Positions 24,137 through 32,269 of a DNA stretch of 64,000 nucleotides are shown piece after piece (the first letter of the stretch is position 1; each line of letters starts with the position of its first letter). The translations under genes were made by a program, and so were the position numbers. The stretch lies in assembly GCA_964536415.1 (NCBI GenBank), contig CAZHXN010000003.1, positions 1 through 64,000 on the forward strand. The letters run 5' to 3'. The stretch comes from Trichothermofontia sp964536415 (GTDB taxonomy: Bacteria; Cyanobacteriota; Cyanobacteriia; B231). The notes beneath the pieces are model-generated. The model was not told where the DNA came from and did not search any database. It saw only the letters and a list, made by a program, of their open reading frames with translations.

Positions 24137-25933
24137 TTAGAACTGGAAGGTGGTGCGTAGCGTGCCAACCCAAACCGTATCGTTATTGCTGTTGTGGTTG
24201 GGGTTAGTGATCACGTAAACACCAGGGGTGATGGCGATGAAGTCATTCACCTGGAACTTGTAGAAGCCCTCAATGTGCAGTGAAGTATCTTCATCTTCAA
24301 AGCGACCGCGATCATTGCTCGTAACTTGAGGCGGCATCCCAATCACCAGACCACCCAAGTTACCTTCCTTACCCAGGTCGGGGAAAGCCAGCACGGCTGC
24401 CCAAGTCCAGAGATCAGCGTTACGGCTAGCCCCTGACTCATTGTGGGCATCCCCAAAACCAACCCAGCCGCCAAAGGCAAACTTCGGCGAAATCCGCCAG
24501 TTCAGCATACCGTTGTAGGTATTCATCGACGTTGCACTGCGCCCAAAGGGAGCGTTGGCATTCCAACTACCCGTCAGCGCAGACAAACCGGGCAGATCAC
24601 CACCGGGGTAGTAGGAGTGGGTGTAGGCAAAGCCCAATTCCAAACTCTCGCTGGGGGCAAACATTAACTGGCCCACAATGGTGCTGTCACCGTTGAACAG
24701 GCCGTTCTTATCGGATGGATTACCCGCATCGCTCGCCAAGTAAGCCGCTGTCAAAGCAACCTTGCGATCTTTCCCAAACCAGAAGTTAACCCCGGCCCCA
24801 GCGTTGGACCCGGTACCGGCGCGGTAAACAAACGGGTTGCGATCGGCGAACCGAGAAATCGCATTAGTACCATCGCCGTAAACTGGGTTGAAAGTCGTTG
24901 GCGAAATATCGTCAAAATCCATACCCGCAGTACCAATGGTCATCTGGATACGATCACCAATTGGAAACTTGTAGTACAACTGGCCAAGCTGAATGTCGTT
25001 GCCATTATCGTAGGCATAGCTCAGCGTTGCCATTGGCGTCCCCGTTGCCCGGAGGAAGTCATTGGTATTCCCTGCATCAAGCCGAGTCCACAACAGATCT
25101 TCCCCTGTAAAGGTGGTGGCTAAACCCAAACGCAGACGGTTGCTGAAGACAGTGTTGTCGTTTACACTGCGGCGATTCAGGTCACTGTCTTGAAAACCAA
25201 AATCAGCCGCTTGGTCCAAGGGTGGATAAGCTTTTCCATCCCCAAACGCATTACTCAGACCGAAGATGGCTTCCGCCCGCAGCTTGGTGGTGGTGGAGAA
25301 CTGGGTCGCTTCCAATTGAGCAGTCCGGGCTTCTAGGTTGTCTACGCGACCGCGCAGGGTAGCCAGTTCAGCGGCAAATTCTTCTTGCAGTTTTTGCAGT
25401 ACTGCCAGATCTTCCTTAGTGGCCAGATCAGCAGTGGCGGCAGCAATCAGTTCATTCACCCGATCCAAACAGGCATTCAGACCAGCGGCGAATTCATACC
25501 GCGTCAGTGCCCGCTGACCGCGAAAAGTCCCATCGGGATAACCCACGATACAGCCATACTTTTCCACCAGGGACTGCAAGGCTTGGAAAGCCCAGTCGGT
25601 CGGTTGAACGTCGGACAGTTGGGTCACCGAGGTAACTTGACCAACCCCTTGTTGACCTTGACCTTCGCGGCTGTAGGTCCGGACTTGATCGAGGGTTGAG
25701 GTATCCAGTTGGGCAACGAACTCAACACGGGGCTGGGCAACTACGGCATCTGTGGACAGGGTGGGTAGTGCTTGGGCTACTTCCAGAGGAGCAGCCGTTT
25801 CAACCGTCGGAACCAGGGTTGTCCCTTCGGTACGGGTTTCGTTGGCAAGGGCCGTCGCCGACAGTGCAAGGCTAGCACCGAGAAGGGCGGGGGCCGCCAG
25901 CAGCGAATTTCTTAAAAGCTTGGACGTTATCAT
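24137..25933 (-). CDS. SLH-domain OprB-type porin (iron-uptake porin family)
   Basis: A 598-residue outer-membrane protein. It has a signal peptide (LLAAPALLGASLALSATALA), an SLH domain at about 105-165 (LSDVQPTDWAFQALQSLVEK, then GYPDGTFRGQRALTRYEFA), a coiled-coil at about 170-215 and a beta-barrel of the OprB/carbohydrate porin type ending in a C-terminal Phe (TLRTTFQF). The SLH part binds cell-wall-linked polymer, and the barrel passes ions or small solutes; related proteins in Synechocystis transport inorganic ions, including iron. The ATG has GAGGAA upstream. It is monocistronic with its own terminator. Confidence 0.93.
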   Translation of the reverse strand: MITSKLLRNSLLAAPALLGASLALSATALANETRTEGTTLVPTVETAAPLEVAQALPTLSTDAVVAQPRVEFVAQLDTSTLDQVRTYSREGQGQQGVGQVTSVTQLSDVQPTDWAFQALQSLVEKYGCIVGYPDGTFRGQRALTRYEFAAGLNACLDRVNELIAAATADLATKEDLAVLQKLQEEFAAELATLRGRVDNLEARTAQLEATQFSTTTKLRAEAIFGLSNAFGDGKAYPPLDQAADFGFQDSDLNRRSVNDNTVFSNRLRLGLATTFTGEDLLWTRLDAGNTNDFLRATGTPMATLSYAYDNGNDIQLGQLYYKFPIGDRIQMTIGTAGMDFDDISPTTFNPVYGDGTNAISRFADRNPFVYRAGTGSNAGAGVNFWFGKDRKVALTAAYLASDAGNPSDKNGLFNGDSTIVGQLMFAPSESLELGFAYTHSYYPGGDLPGLSALTGSWNANAPFGRSATSMNTYNGMLNWRISPKFAFGGWVGFGDAHNESGASRNADLWTWAAVLAFPDLGKEGNLGGLVIGMPPQVTSNDRGRFEDEDTSLHIEGFYKFQVNDFIAITPGVYVITNPNHNSNNDTVWVGTLRTTFQF

Positions 25934-26288
25934 TTCGTTTCCTCACACCTTAACCGAGACAGCTCCGAGGAAGATACTTACCGAGTATATAGCTCCTCTG
26001 AGGATCTTGCACCCATCTTAGCCGATTTTTCCCAAAATCTAACATCGGTTTTACAGTAAAGTACTAAGGGGTCAGGTACCAGAGGGCTGACCTGAGGTCT
26101 ACATTGGGGTTAGTTTGAACGAACAGTAGGCTTTGCCGCAAACTCAGGACACTCCTACTGTACTGCAATCACCCATAATTGCTTACTCTGCAAATACTCA
26201 CTCTGCAAGTGCTGGCGCAACGGCTGGGCTGCCATTAATTCTCTATAGATAATAGATAGCGCCGCCAGATAAGACGGTATCAAGACCA
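25934..26288. other. Promoter region between porin and bioF
   Basis: A 355-base gap between divergent genes. It holds the porin leader and promoter on one side and the bioF leader on the other. A direct repeat ACTCTGCAA occurs twice close to bioF (about 26185-26210). No box could be assigned to Fur, BirA-like or other regulators with confidence. Confidence 0.4.
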
Positions 26289-27542
26289 ATGCGTAATGAA
26301 TCGGACCACGCCGACGATCGCTTTGAGTTTATTCAGAGGGCGCAGGTCGAACGGCAACAGTCGCAACGCTGGCGATCACTCCGGGTTCTGGGTCCACCGC
26401 CCGGTTTGGTAGGGGAAGGGTTAGCCTCTGGTAGTCGGGTAGCTAATTGGGCGGGCTATGTGACGTCGGGCGATCGCAGCGTGTCTACCCTAGAGAATCG
26501 GCGGCTGTTGAACTTCAGTAGCAATGATTATCTTGGCTTAGCCACCCATCCTGTCCTGATTGCGGCGGCCCAGGACTATGCCCAACGGTATGGCGTCGGG
26601 GCAACAGCTTCACGCCTGGTCACGGGAAATTATGACATTCATGAAGCGTTGGAACAGGCCTTAGCCCAAGCCTGTGGCCGGGAGGCAGCTTTACTCTTTA
26701 GTTCTGGATTCCAGGCCAATGCAACGATCGTGCCCGCTCTGCTGACTCAGCATTCGTTGATTCTGGTCGATCGCCTGAGCCACCACAGTGTGTTACACGG
26801 CGCGATCGCGAGTCAGGCGCGGCTCAAACGCTATCGTCACAATGATCTTAATCATCTGGAAAGCTTACTCCAGCAGGCGGCCCAACAGTCCCACGATCGC
26901 GTCCTGATTGTCACGGAAAGTGTCTTTAGTATGGATGGGGATCGCTCGGATCTGGCGGGTTTGGTTCAAGTGGCCGATCGCTATGGTGCGCTTCTTTATA
27001 TCGATGAGGCCCATGCCTGGGGGATATTGGGACCGGGGGGGATGGGATTAGCGACGCAGCAGCCACGGGTGGATCTGGTGTTGGGAACCTTTGGGAAAGC
27101 CTGGGGCAGCTTTGGGGCGTTTGTGGCCTGCTCCCAAGCCCTGCGGGATTATCTTATTAATATGTGTCCTGGGTTTATCTATACAACCGCCCTGCCCCCG
27201 CCGATCGTTGGCAGTTTGCACGCAGCCCTCAAGCTGATGCCCCATCTAGAGTCGGCTCGTCAGACTGTGTTAGCGAATGCGGCCACCCTGCGGACACGCT
27301 TGCAGGCCCTGGGCTACGAGACGGGCCAGTCGGATACCCAGATTGTCCCCATCTGGCTCGGCGAGGAGGAGCGGGCGTTGGGGCTAGCCCAGTGGTTAGA
27401 AGCGCAGGGCATTCTGGCGATCGCGATTCGTCCGCCTACGGTTCCGGCTGGCACCTCACGATTACGGCTCGTCGTGACCGTCCAGCATCAGGCGCAACAC
27501 CTTGATCTATTATTAGAGGCGATCGGCACCTGGTCAGGCTGA
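26289..27542 (+). CDS. bioF: 8-amino-7-oxononanoate synthase
   Basis: BioF condenses pimeloyl-ACP with alanine to KAPA, using PLP. The 417-residue protein has NFSSNDYLGLATHP near 76, GVGATASRLVTGNYDIHEAL, the Schiff-base Lys in LGTFGKAWGSFGAF near 265 and the YTTALPPP segment after it. An N-terminal extension of about 60 residues exceeds the bacterial norm; a later start is possible, but no good internal ribosome site was seen. It is first in a run bioF, esterase, bioC with 9-bp and overlapping junctions. Confidence 0.93.
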   Translation: MRNESDHADDRFEFIQRAQVERQQSQRWRSLRVLGPPPGLVGEGLASGSRVANWAGYVTSGDRSVSTLENRRLLNFSSNDYLGLATHPVLIAAAQDYAQRYGVGATASRLVTGNYDIHEALEQALAQACGREAALLFSSGFQANATIVPALLTQHSLILVDRLSHHSVLHGAIASQARLKRYRHNDLNHLESLLQQAAQQSHDRVLIVTESVFSMDGDRSDLAGLVQVADRYGALLYIDEAHAWGILGPGGMGLATQQPRVDLVLGTFGKAWGSFGAFVACSQALRDYLINMCPGFIYTTALPPPIVGSLHAALKLMPHLESARQTVLANAATLRTRLQALGYETGQSDTQIVPIWLGEEERALGLAQWLEAQGILAIAIRPPTVPAGTSRLRLVVTVQHQAQHLDLLLEAIGTWSG

Positions 27543-27551
27543 CAAATTGGG

Positions 27552-28316
27552 ATGGGAAGATTGCTGGCAGTGATGGCCTATCATGGTTGGGGGTTTACGG
27601 CCCAGTGTTGGCAGGGTTGGCAATCCCAGTTTCTGGCGTTGGGCCAGTGCCAATGGTACAGCTACGATCGCGGCTATTGGGGGAATGCACTGTCGGCAAC
27701 GTCAGGTGAACGGCCAACTCTCTCGTTTTCGACCCCGGATCGCCATCGGATTCTATTGACCCATTCCTATGGTCTGCATTGGGGTCTCGCGGATGGGCAA
27801 GCGTCGGGATGGTTAACGGATATTGACCTGCTGGTGATTTTTGGCGGCTTTCAGTCTTTTCATCCCTCGGAGCCAAAGGCCCAACGGCGATCGCAATTAG
27901 TCCTGCGCCAAATGCTCAAACAGTTGGAACTGGATCCCCTGACGGTCCTCCGCCAGTTTTACCAAAATTGCGATTATCCGGAACCCCTTCCAGACACCCG
28001 AATGCCGACCCTTAACCCCGCCCTGCTCCTACGTGACCTACAGGCCCTAGACCAAGCCCAGTTAGCGGTGGCCCTCCTGGCGCAAATTCCCAGAATCGTA
28101 ATTTTTCAAGGATTACAGGATCAGATTGTACCTGTTACCCAGGCGGAGCAGCTATGGGAACAGGTGCGATTGGCCAAGGGAGACGGGACGCGATCGTGCC
28201 CCTCAGAAGCCTGTCAGTATATTCCGCTCGCTGGGGGCCATGCCCTCCCCTTTACCCACTTGGAGACGTGTTGGTCGCTGTTCCAGCCGACGTTATCGGC
28301 CATCTGGGCAGTATGA
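27552..28316 (+). CDS. Putative pimeloyl-ACP methyl ester esterase (BioH/BioK-type)
   Basis: A 254-residue alpha/beta hydrolase between bioF and bioC. It shows an oxyanion-type HGWGFTAQCW near 11, a nucleophile elbow THSYGLHW near 76, an acid in GLQDQIVPVTQAE and a His in LAGGHALPFTHLE. BioC methylates malonyl-ACP, and an esterase must later free the pimeloyl carboxylate; species without BioH use non-orthologous esterases such as BioG or BioK. Position and active-site layout suggest this gene fills that step. Its stop overlaps the bioC ATG (ATGA), so the two are translationally coupled. Confidence 0.8.
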   Translation: MGRLLAVMAYHGWGFTAQCWQGWQSQFLALGQCQWYSYDRGYWGNALSATSGERPTLSFSTPDRHRILLTHSYGLHWGLADGQASGWLTDIDLLVIFGGFQSFHPSEPKAQRRSQLVLRQMLKQLELDPLTVLRQFYQNCDYPEPLPDTRMPTLNPALLLRDLQALDQAQLAVALLAQIPRIVIFQGLQDQIVPVTQAEQLWEQVRLAKGDGTRSCPSEACQYIPLAGGHALPFTHLETCWSLFQPTLSAIWAV

Positions 28317-29149
28317 AGTCAGCGATCGTGGGTCGGTCTGATGGGGATACGGACCGCAACGCCCAGATCGCGGCTACCTTTGGGCAGGCTGCTGTTCGGT
28401 ATGACCAGTATGCCCATGTGCAGCGCGAGTATGCGGTCAAGTTGATGGTGTTTTTGAAGCGTTTTTTGGCGGACCAGCCCAGCGCTTTGCCGCCGGGGCG
28501 CATTTTGGAAATTGGGTGCGGGACTGGCTTGATTACCCAACAGTTACTCGCGCATTTCCCCGATCGTGCGTTGGAAATTACGGATCTATCCCCCGCCATG
28601 CTGGCCTTTTGTCAGCAGCAGGTGCAGCCGGACGATCGCCCACTCGCCAACCTCCACTTTCGGCAACTGGATGGCGAGGCCGCGATCGCGGTTGCTGATC
28701 CCTATGCCCTGATTGTCACAGGGTTTACGATTCAATGGTTTAGCGATCCTCTGGTGGCTTTGCGACGCTATCTCCAGTGGCTCCAACCCGGTGGGATTTT
28801 ATTAGTCGCCTTTCCTGACGATCGCAGTTTTCCCGAATGGCGGCTAGCCTGCCAGACCCTCGCCCTACCCTTTACGGCCAATCCGTTACCGCATACGGCG
28901 TCCCTGGTTAAGGGTCTCAGTCATCCAGCGATCGCGTTACAGTGTCAGCAAGAGATGGCGTCCGGCGCTTATCCCCGTGCAGCAGATTTTTTCCGGAGCT
29001 TAAAAGCGATCGGTGCCCACTCCCCGGCCCACGATCGCCAGTTAACAACGGCTCAATTCCGCCAGTTGCTTCGCTACCTTGATCGGCACTCCCAGCCCGT
29101 GATCATAAGCTACGGGATTACCCTCCTCCTCGCCCAGGTTCCCCCTTAA
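28313..29149 (+). CDS. bioC: Malonyl-ACP O-methyltransferase
   Basis: BioC methylates malonyl-ACP with SAM to disguise it as a primer for pimelate synthesis. The 278-residue protein starts at the ATG inside the ATGA overlap with the esterase gene. It has FGQAAVRYDQYAHVQREYA (BioC N-terminus) near 24, the SAM motif ILEIGCGTGLITQQL near 63, and LIVTGFTIQWFSDPLVALRR near 137, a BioC-typical WF/QW region. A longer upstream frame is only an extension into the esterase gene. Confidence 0.92.
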   Translation: MKSAIVGRSDGDTDRNAQIAATFGQAAVRYDQYAHVQREYAVKLMVFLKRFLADQPSALPPGRILEIGCGTGLITQQLLAHFPDRALEITDLSPAMLAFCQQQVQPDDRPLANLHFRQLDGEAAIAVADPYALIVTGFTIQWFSDPLVALRRYLQWLQPGGILLVAFPDDRSFPEWRLACQTLALPFTANPLPHTASLVKGLSHPAIALQCQQEMASGAYPRAADFFRSLKAIGAHSPAHDRQLTTAQFRQLLRYLDRHSQPVIISYGITLLLAQVPP

Positions 29150-29299
29150 CCTGAGTGAATCCCTATCTAAATTTAAGGTTTAGCCAGCCCACTGTTGATG
29201 AGCTAAGATGAGAAAAAGCCATACTGATCCCAGTTTTAAACTCAAAAAGATCAGCAGTACAGTAAAGTATTTTAAGCAACGTGACGAGGTTTTGAAACA

Positions 29300-29507
29300 A
29301 TGACTTTTAGTGATGTGGTCGAAGCCATCAAAGATCTTTCCGCTGACGAGAAGCGCGAAATTCAATTTTTTTTTGCAGCAATACCTTCATGAAGAACGTC
29401 GTGAAGAAATGTACAATAACTTTAAGTTGGCACAGGTTGAGCAACAAAAAGCTGAGTTGAAATTTTCCGCAAACATCAGGGAACTACAACAACTGATTGA
29501 AGAGTAA
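29300..29507 (+). pseudogene. Antitoxin gene with +1 slip in a T9 run
   Basis: From ATG 29300 the frame reads MTFSDVVEAIKDLSADEKRE, typical of small antitoxins paired with RelE/YafQ-like toxins, then meets a run of nine T (29366-29374) and stops after about 30 codons. With eight T the frame continues to TAA 29505-29507, giving about 68 residues with a helical C-terminus (FSANIRELQQLIEE). The gene ends 2 bases before the toxin ATG. The slip may be a true mutation, a phase-variable tract, polymerase slippage or a sequencing error; homopolymer length should be treated with caution. Confidence 0.8.
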
Positions 29508-29509
29508 TT

Positions 29510-29954
29510 ATGGAGATTAGTTTCAGTTCCCCGTTTAAACGAGCCTTCAAAAAACGAATCAAAGGGAATGCTGAGGGAGCATCTCAGTTGGGCAACATGC
29601 GGCCCTCATCCCCCAACCCCTGCTCCCAGCCCCCCTAACCCCCCGTTTGCGGGGGGATGGGGCGAAGGGGAGCCGGATGGGCCAGTCCCTCGCCCGTTCT
29701 GGGGGAGGGATTTAGGGTGAGGGTCGTACAAGTGAGATGCACCCAATGCTGATCCCGCGAGAAGATTCTGGCAAAAGCTGGAGCAATTCACGGTCAATCC
29801 ATTTGATCCAAGTTTGAAAACCCATAAGCTATCGGGAAGACTCAAGGAACTTTGGAGTTTTAGCCTGGATTTTAATGAAAGGGTGTTGTTCTACTTTACG
29901 GAAGATGGAAAAGCTGTGTTTGTAGATATTGGCAGCCATGACGAGGTATATTGA
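29510..29954 (+). pseudogene. RelE/YafQ-like toxin gene split by a 170-bp element
   Basis: The 5' piece starts MEISFSSPFKRAFKKRIKG and the 3' piece gives FWQKLEQFTVNPFDPSLK, THKLSGRLKELWSF and VFVDIGSHDEVY, the pattern of RelE/YafQ/Txe-type mRNA interferases. Between them is the mobile element 29575-29744. Deleting it and one 8-bp target copy (AATGCTGA) gives a continuous 88-codon protein with no other lesion. The toxin is therefore recently inactivated. It sits with its antitoxin between bioC and bioD. Confidence 0.92.
29575..29744. mobile_element. 170-bp MITE-like element in the toxin gene
   Basis: The ends are inverted repeats: GGGAGCATCTCAGTTG at the left and, complemented, GGGTGCATCTCACTTG at the right (14 of 16 match). 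The target AATGCTGA is duplicated perfectly at 29567-29574 and 29745-29752. The interior has no gene; it is rich in the blocks CCCTCATCCCCCAACCCC and GGGGGAGGGATTTAGGGTGAG, which I recall as very common in cyanobacterial intergenic repeats. An 8-bp duplication fits several DDE transposase families; the parent transposon is not in the window. Confidence 0.93.
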
Positions 29955-30017
29955 GAGTCATTTACGTCAATACAACCTCAGCGTTAATCATTAAAGTAAT
30001 GCCTATGGGATCACCCT

Positions 30018-30653
30018 ATGAATAATTCTGGCTGGCCCGATCGCTTCTTTGTCACGGGTACTGATACCAATGTTGGGAAAACGGTCACCTCAGCGATGCT
30101 GCTGGCTGGGACCAATGGCACCTACTGGAAACCGATTCAGTCGGGCTTAGAGGACATCACGGATACCGACTATGTGAAGCAGGTTACCCAACTGGATGCC
30201 GATCACTTTTTACCGGAACGCTTTCGGCTAACCCAGCCCCTTTCGCCCCACCTATCTGCGGCGATCGATGGTGTCATGATCGCCCTAGCCGATCTGCAAT
30301 TACCCAACCAGGTTGCCCACAAACCCTTAATTGTGGAAGGAGCCGGGGGCTTAATGGTCCCGATTAACGATCGGCATTACATCATTGATCTCATTGCCGC
30401 TTGGCAGCTACCCGTTTGTCTAGTCGCCCGTAGTACCCTGGGGACGATTAACCATACCCTGTTGTCGATCGCCCAATTACGACGGTTTGAGATTCCCATC
30501 CTTGGTATCATAGTCAATGGGCCAGAAAATATTGAAAATTGTCGGGCGATCGCCCACTATGGCAAGGTCAAAATTCTTGGTCAAGTCCCCCCATTAGCAG
30601 CCATTAACCCTGCTACTTTGAAGCAAGCCTTCTCTCAACTCGATTTGCGTTAA
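30018..30653 (+). CDS. bioD: Dethiobiotin synthase
   Basis: BioD closes the ureido ring of dethiobiotin with CO2 and ATP. The 211-residue protein has the P-loop FVTGTDTNVGKTVTSAML near 11, YWKPIQSG near 37, the VEGAGGLMVPIND segment near 112 (family Glu/Gly-rich loop) and GIIVNGPENIENC. It follows the disrupted toxin gene by 63 bases and is 6 bases before bioA. Confidence 0.93.
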   Translation: MNNSGWPDRFFVTGTDTNVGKTVTSAMLLAGTNGTYWKPIQSGLEDITDTDYVKQVTQLDADHFLPERFRLTQPLSPHLSAAIDGVMIALADLQLPNQVAHKPLIVEGAGGLMVPINDRHYIIDLIAAWQLPVCLVARSTLGTINHTLLSIAQLRRFEIPILGIIVNGPENIENCRAIAHYGKVKILGQVPPLAAINPATLKQAFSQLDLR

Positions 30654-30659
30654 TATTTC

Positions 30660-31949
30660 ATGCATCCCCATATCTGGTATCCCTTCTCCCAGGCCAAAAC
30701 CGCACTAGAACCATTGAAGGTAAAAGTAGCCCAAGGAGTCTGGCTAGAACTAGAAGATGGGCGAAGAATTATCGATTGTATTTCCAGTTGGTGGGTCAAT
30801 CTCTATGGTCATGCCCACCCCAAGATTGCCCAGGCAATTTTTCAACAGGCGCAACAACTAGAACACGTCATCTTTGCCGGGTTTACCCACGATCCGGCTG
30901 AACAGTTAGCTGAACGACTAACAGCACTGTTGCCGGGTAACCTGAGTCGAGTTTTTTTCTCCGATGACGGATCTACTGCGGTGGAAGTTGCCTTAAAAAT
31001 GGCCTACCAATATTGGGTCAATTTAGGACAGAAACGCTCCACCTTTATTGCCTTCGAGGGCAGCTATCATGGGGATACCTTTGGAGCTATGTCCGTGGGT
31101 TCGCGATCGCCGTTTTCCCAAGCTTTTGCCGATCTGCTTTTTGACGTTGAATTTCTCCCTTTCCCGGCGACCCATCTCCAGGATCAGGAGGCATCCCTAC
31201 GGGAATCGCTAGTGATTAATAAGCTGGAAAATGCTTTGATCCAAAATCCCGATCGCTATGCGGGAATTATTATTGAACCCCTGGTGCAAGGGGCCGGTGG
31301 GATGCGCATTTGTCGGCCTGAATTTATGCAACAACTGCGTCGAGTAAGCCAACAATTCAATGTATTGCTCATTTTTGATGAGGTGATGACCGGGTTTGGG
31401 CGGACTGGCGCGGCCTTTGCCAGCGATCGGGCGGGCGTGGCTCCCGATATTATCTGCCTGTCTAAAGGCATCACGGGCGGCTTCTTACCCCTGGCGGTTA
31501 CCGTCTGTACCGAGACCATCTACAACGCCTTTTATAGCGACGATATCCANNNNNNNNNNGCTCTCTATCATGGCCATAGCTATACTGCCAATCCCCTGGG
31601 TTGTGCCGCTGCGCTCGCTTCTTTAGAACTGCTAGCAGAGTTCCAACCCGCTTTTCAGGGGCTTGAAGCCAAACATCTCAGCCACTTTCCCGCTCTCCAG
31701 TCTCTTCCTCAAGTTGAGAAATTGCGCGTAATGGGGACGATCGCCGCTCTGGATCTGGTCACACCCGACACCCCTGGTTACTTTAACCAGATTGCCCATC
31801 GTATCCGCCAAGCCGCCCTTGACCAGGGGTTATTATTGCGTCCTCTGGGCAATGTGCTTTATCTGATGCCACCCTACTGTATTACCGATGCCCAACTCGC
31901 AAGTGTGTACACAGGCATGATCCCGTTAATTGAAACACTGATGGCCTAA
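30660..31949 (+). CDS. bioA: Adenosylmethionine-8-amino-7-oxononanoate aminotransferase
   Basis: BioA converts KAPA to DAPA with SAM as amino donor and PLP as cofactor. Signatures: WYPFSQAKTALEP at the start, DCISSWWVNLYGHAHP near 38, FSDDGSTAVEVALKMAYQYW near 98, FEGSYHGDTFGAMS near 131, IFDEVMTGFGRTG near 237 and the Lys region ICLSKGITGGFLPL. A run of 10 N (31550-31559) interrupts codons around residue 298 just before the ALYHGHSYT motif; the frame continues after it, so the gene is probably intact. Its presence means the BioU alternative is not needed. Confidence 0.93.
   Translation: MHPHIWYPFSQAKTALEPLKVKVAQGVWLELEDGRRIIDCISSWWVNLYGHAHPKIAQAIFQQAQQLEHVIFAGFTHDPAEQLAERLTALLPGNLSRVFFSDDGSTAVEVALKMAYQYWVNLGQKRSTFIAFEGSYHGDTFGAMSVGSRSPFSQAFADLLFDVEFLPFPATHLQDQEASLRESLVINKLENALIQNPDRYAGIIIEPLVQGAGGMRICRPEFMQQLRRVSQQFNVLLIFDEVMTGFGRTGAAFASDRAGVAPDIICLSKGITGGFLPLAVTVCTETIYNAFYSDDIXXXXALYHGHSYTANPLGCAAALASLELLAEFQPAFQGLEAKHLSHFPALQSLPQVEKLRVMGTIAALDLVTPDTPGYFNQIAHRIRQAALDQGLLLRPLGNVLYLMPPYCITDAQLASVYTGMIPLIETLMA
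31550..31559. other. Assembly gap (10 N) in bioA
   Basis: Ten undetermined bases. The frame is open on both sides in the same register if the gap is 10 bases or differs by a multiple of three. Confidence 0.99.
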
Positions 31950-32269
31950 GGAGCAAATAGCGCAAAGTTTACATTTCGTCATCCCACGATGTTTTTTAAC
32001 CCTTGCCTACTTAGCAGCAGTAGACTGGGAGGAAGGAAGCGTTGCCGCACTCAGCCCAAGCAACTAGTGCAGTCAACACAAAATCTCGCACGTTGGTAGT
32101 AACGACTTTAGTCGTTGCAGGCTAGAGCCAGCACGATAAACGTTGCAACATTAAATGATGCGCTGCACTAGGGGGATGAAACCAGAAGCTAGATCTTGCC
32201 TAACCTCAGCCGATCGTCGATACTAAAGCCATACTGTGTTTGGCGAAGGTCGGCTAAGCAGCAGAGGGT
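31950..32269. other. Intergenic region with a palindromic repeat
   Basis: No gene is seen. The segment 32087-32148 is a copy of the repeat also found at 52655-52711. The remaining sequence has no clear terminator, although bioA should end here. Confidence 0.45.
32087..32148. repeat. Palindrome-bearing dispersed repeat, copy 1
   Basis: It starts CGCACGTTGGTAGTAACGAC and contains AACGACT-TT-AGTCGTT, a 7-bp perfect stem, then a less conserved arm GGCTAGAGCCAGCACGAT. The copy at 52655-52711 keeps the same order with an AACGACT-TG-AGTCGTT stem. Both are intergenic. Confidence 0.7.

Noticed and set aside
29180..29365. A 61-codon minus-strand frame upstream of the antitoxin
   Set aside because: It covers the antitoxin start and promoter, and its hydrophobic look stems from AT-rich sequence.
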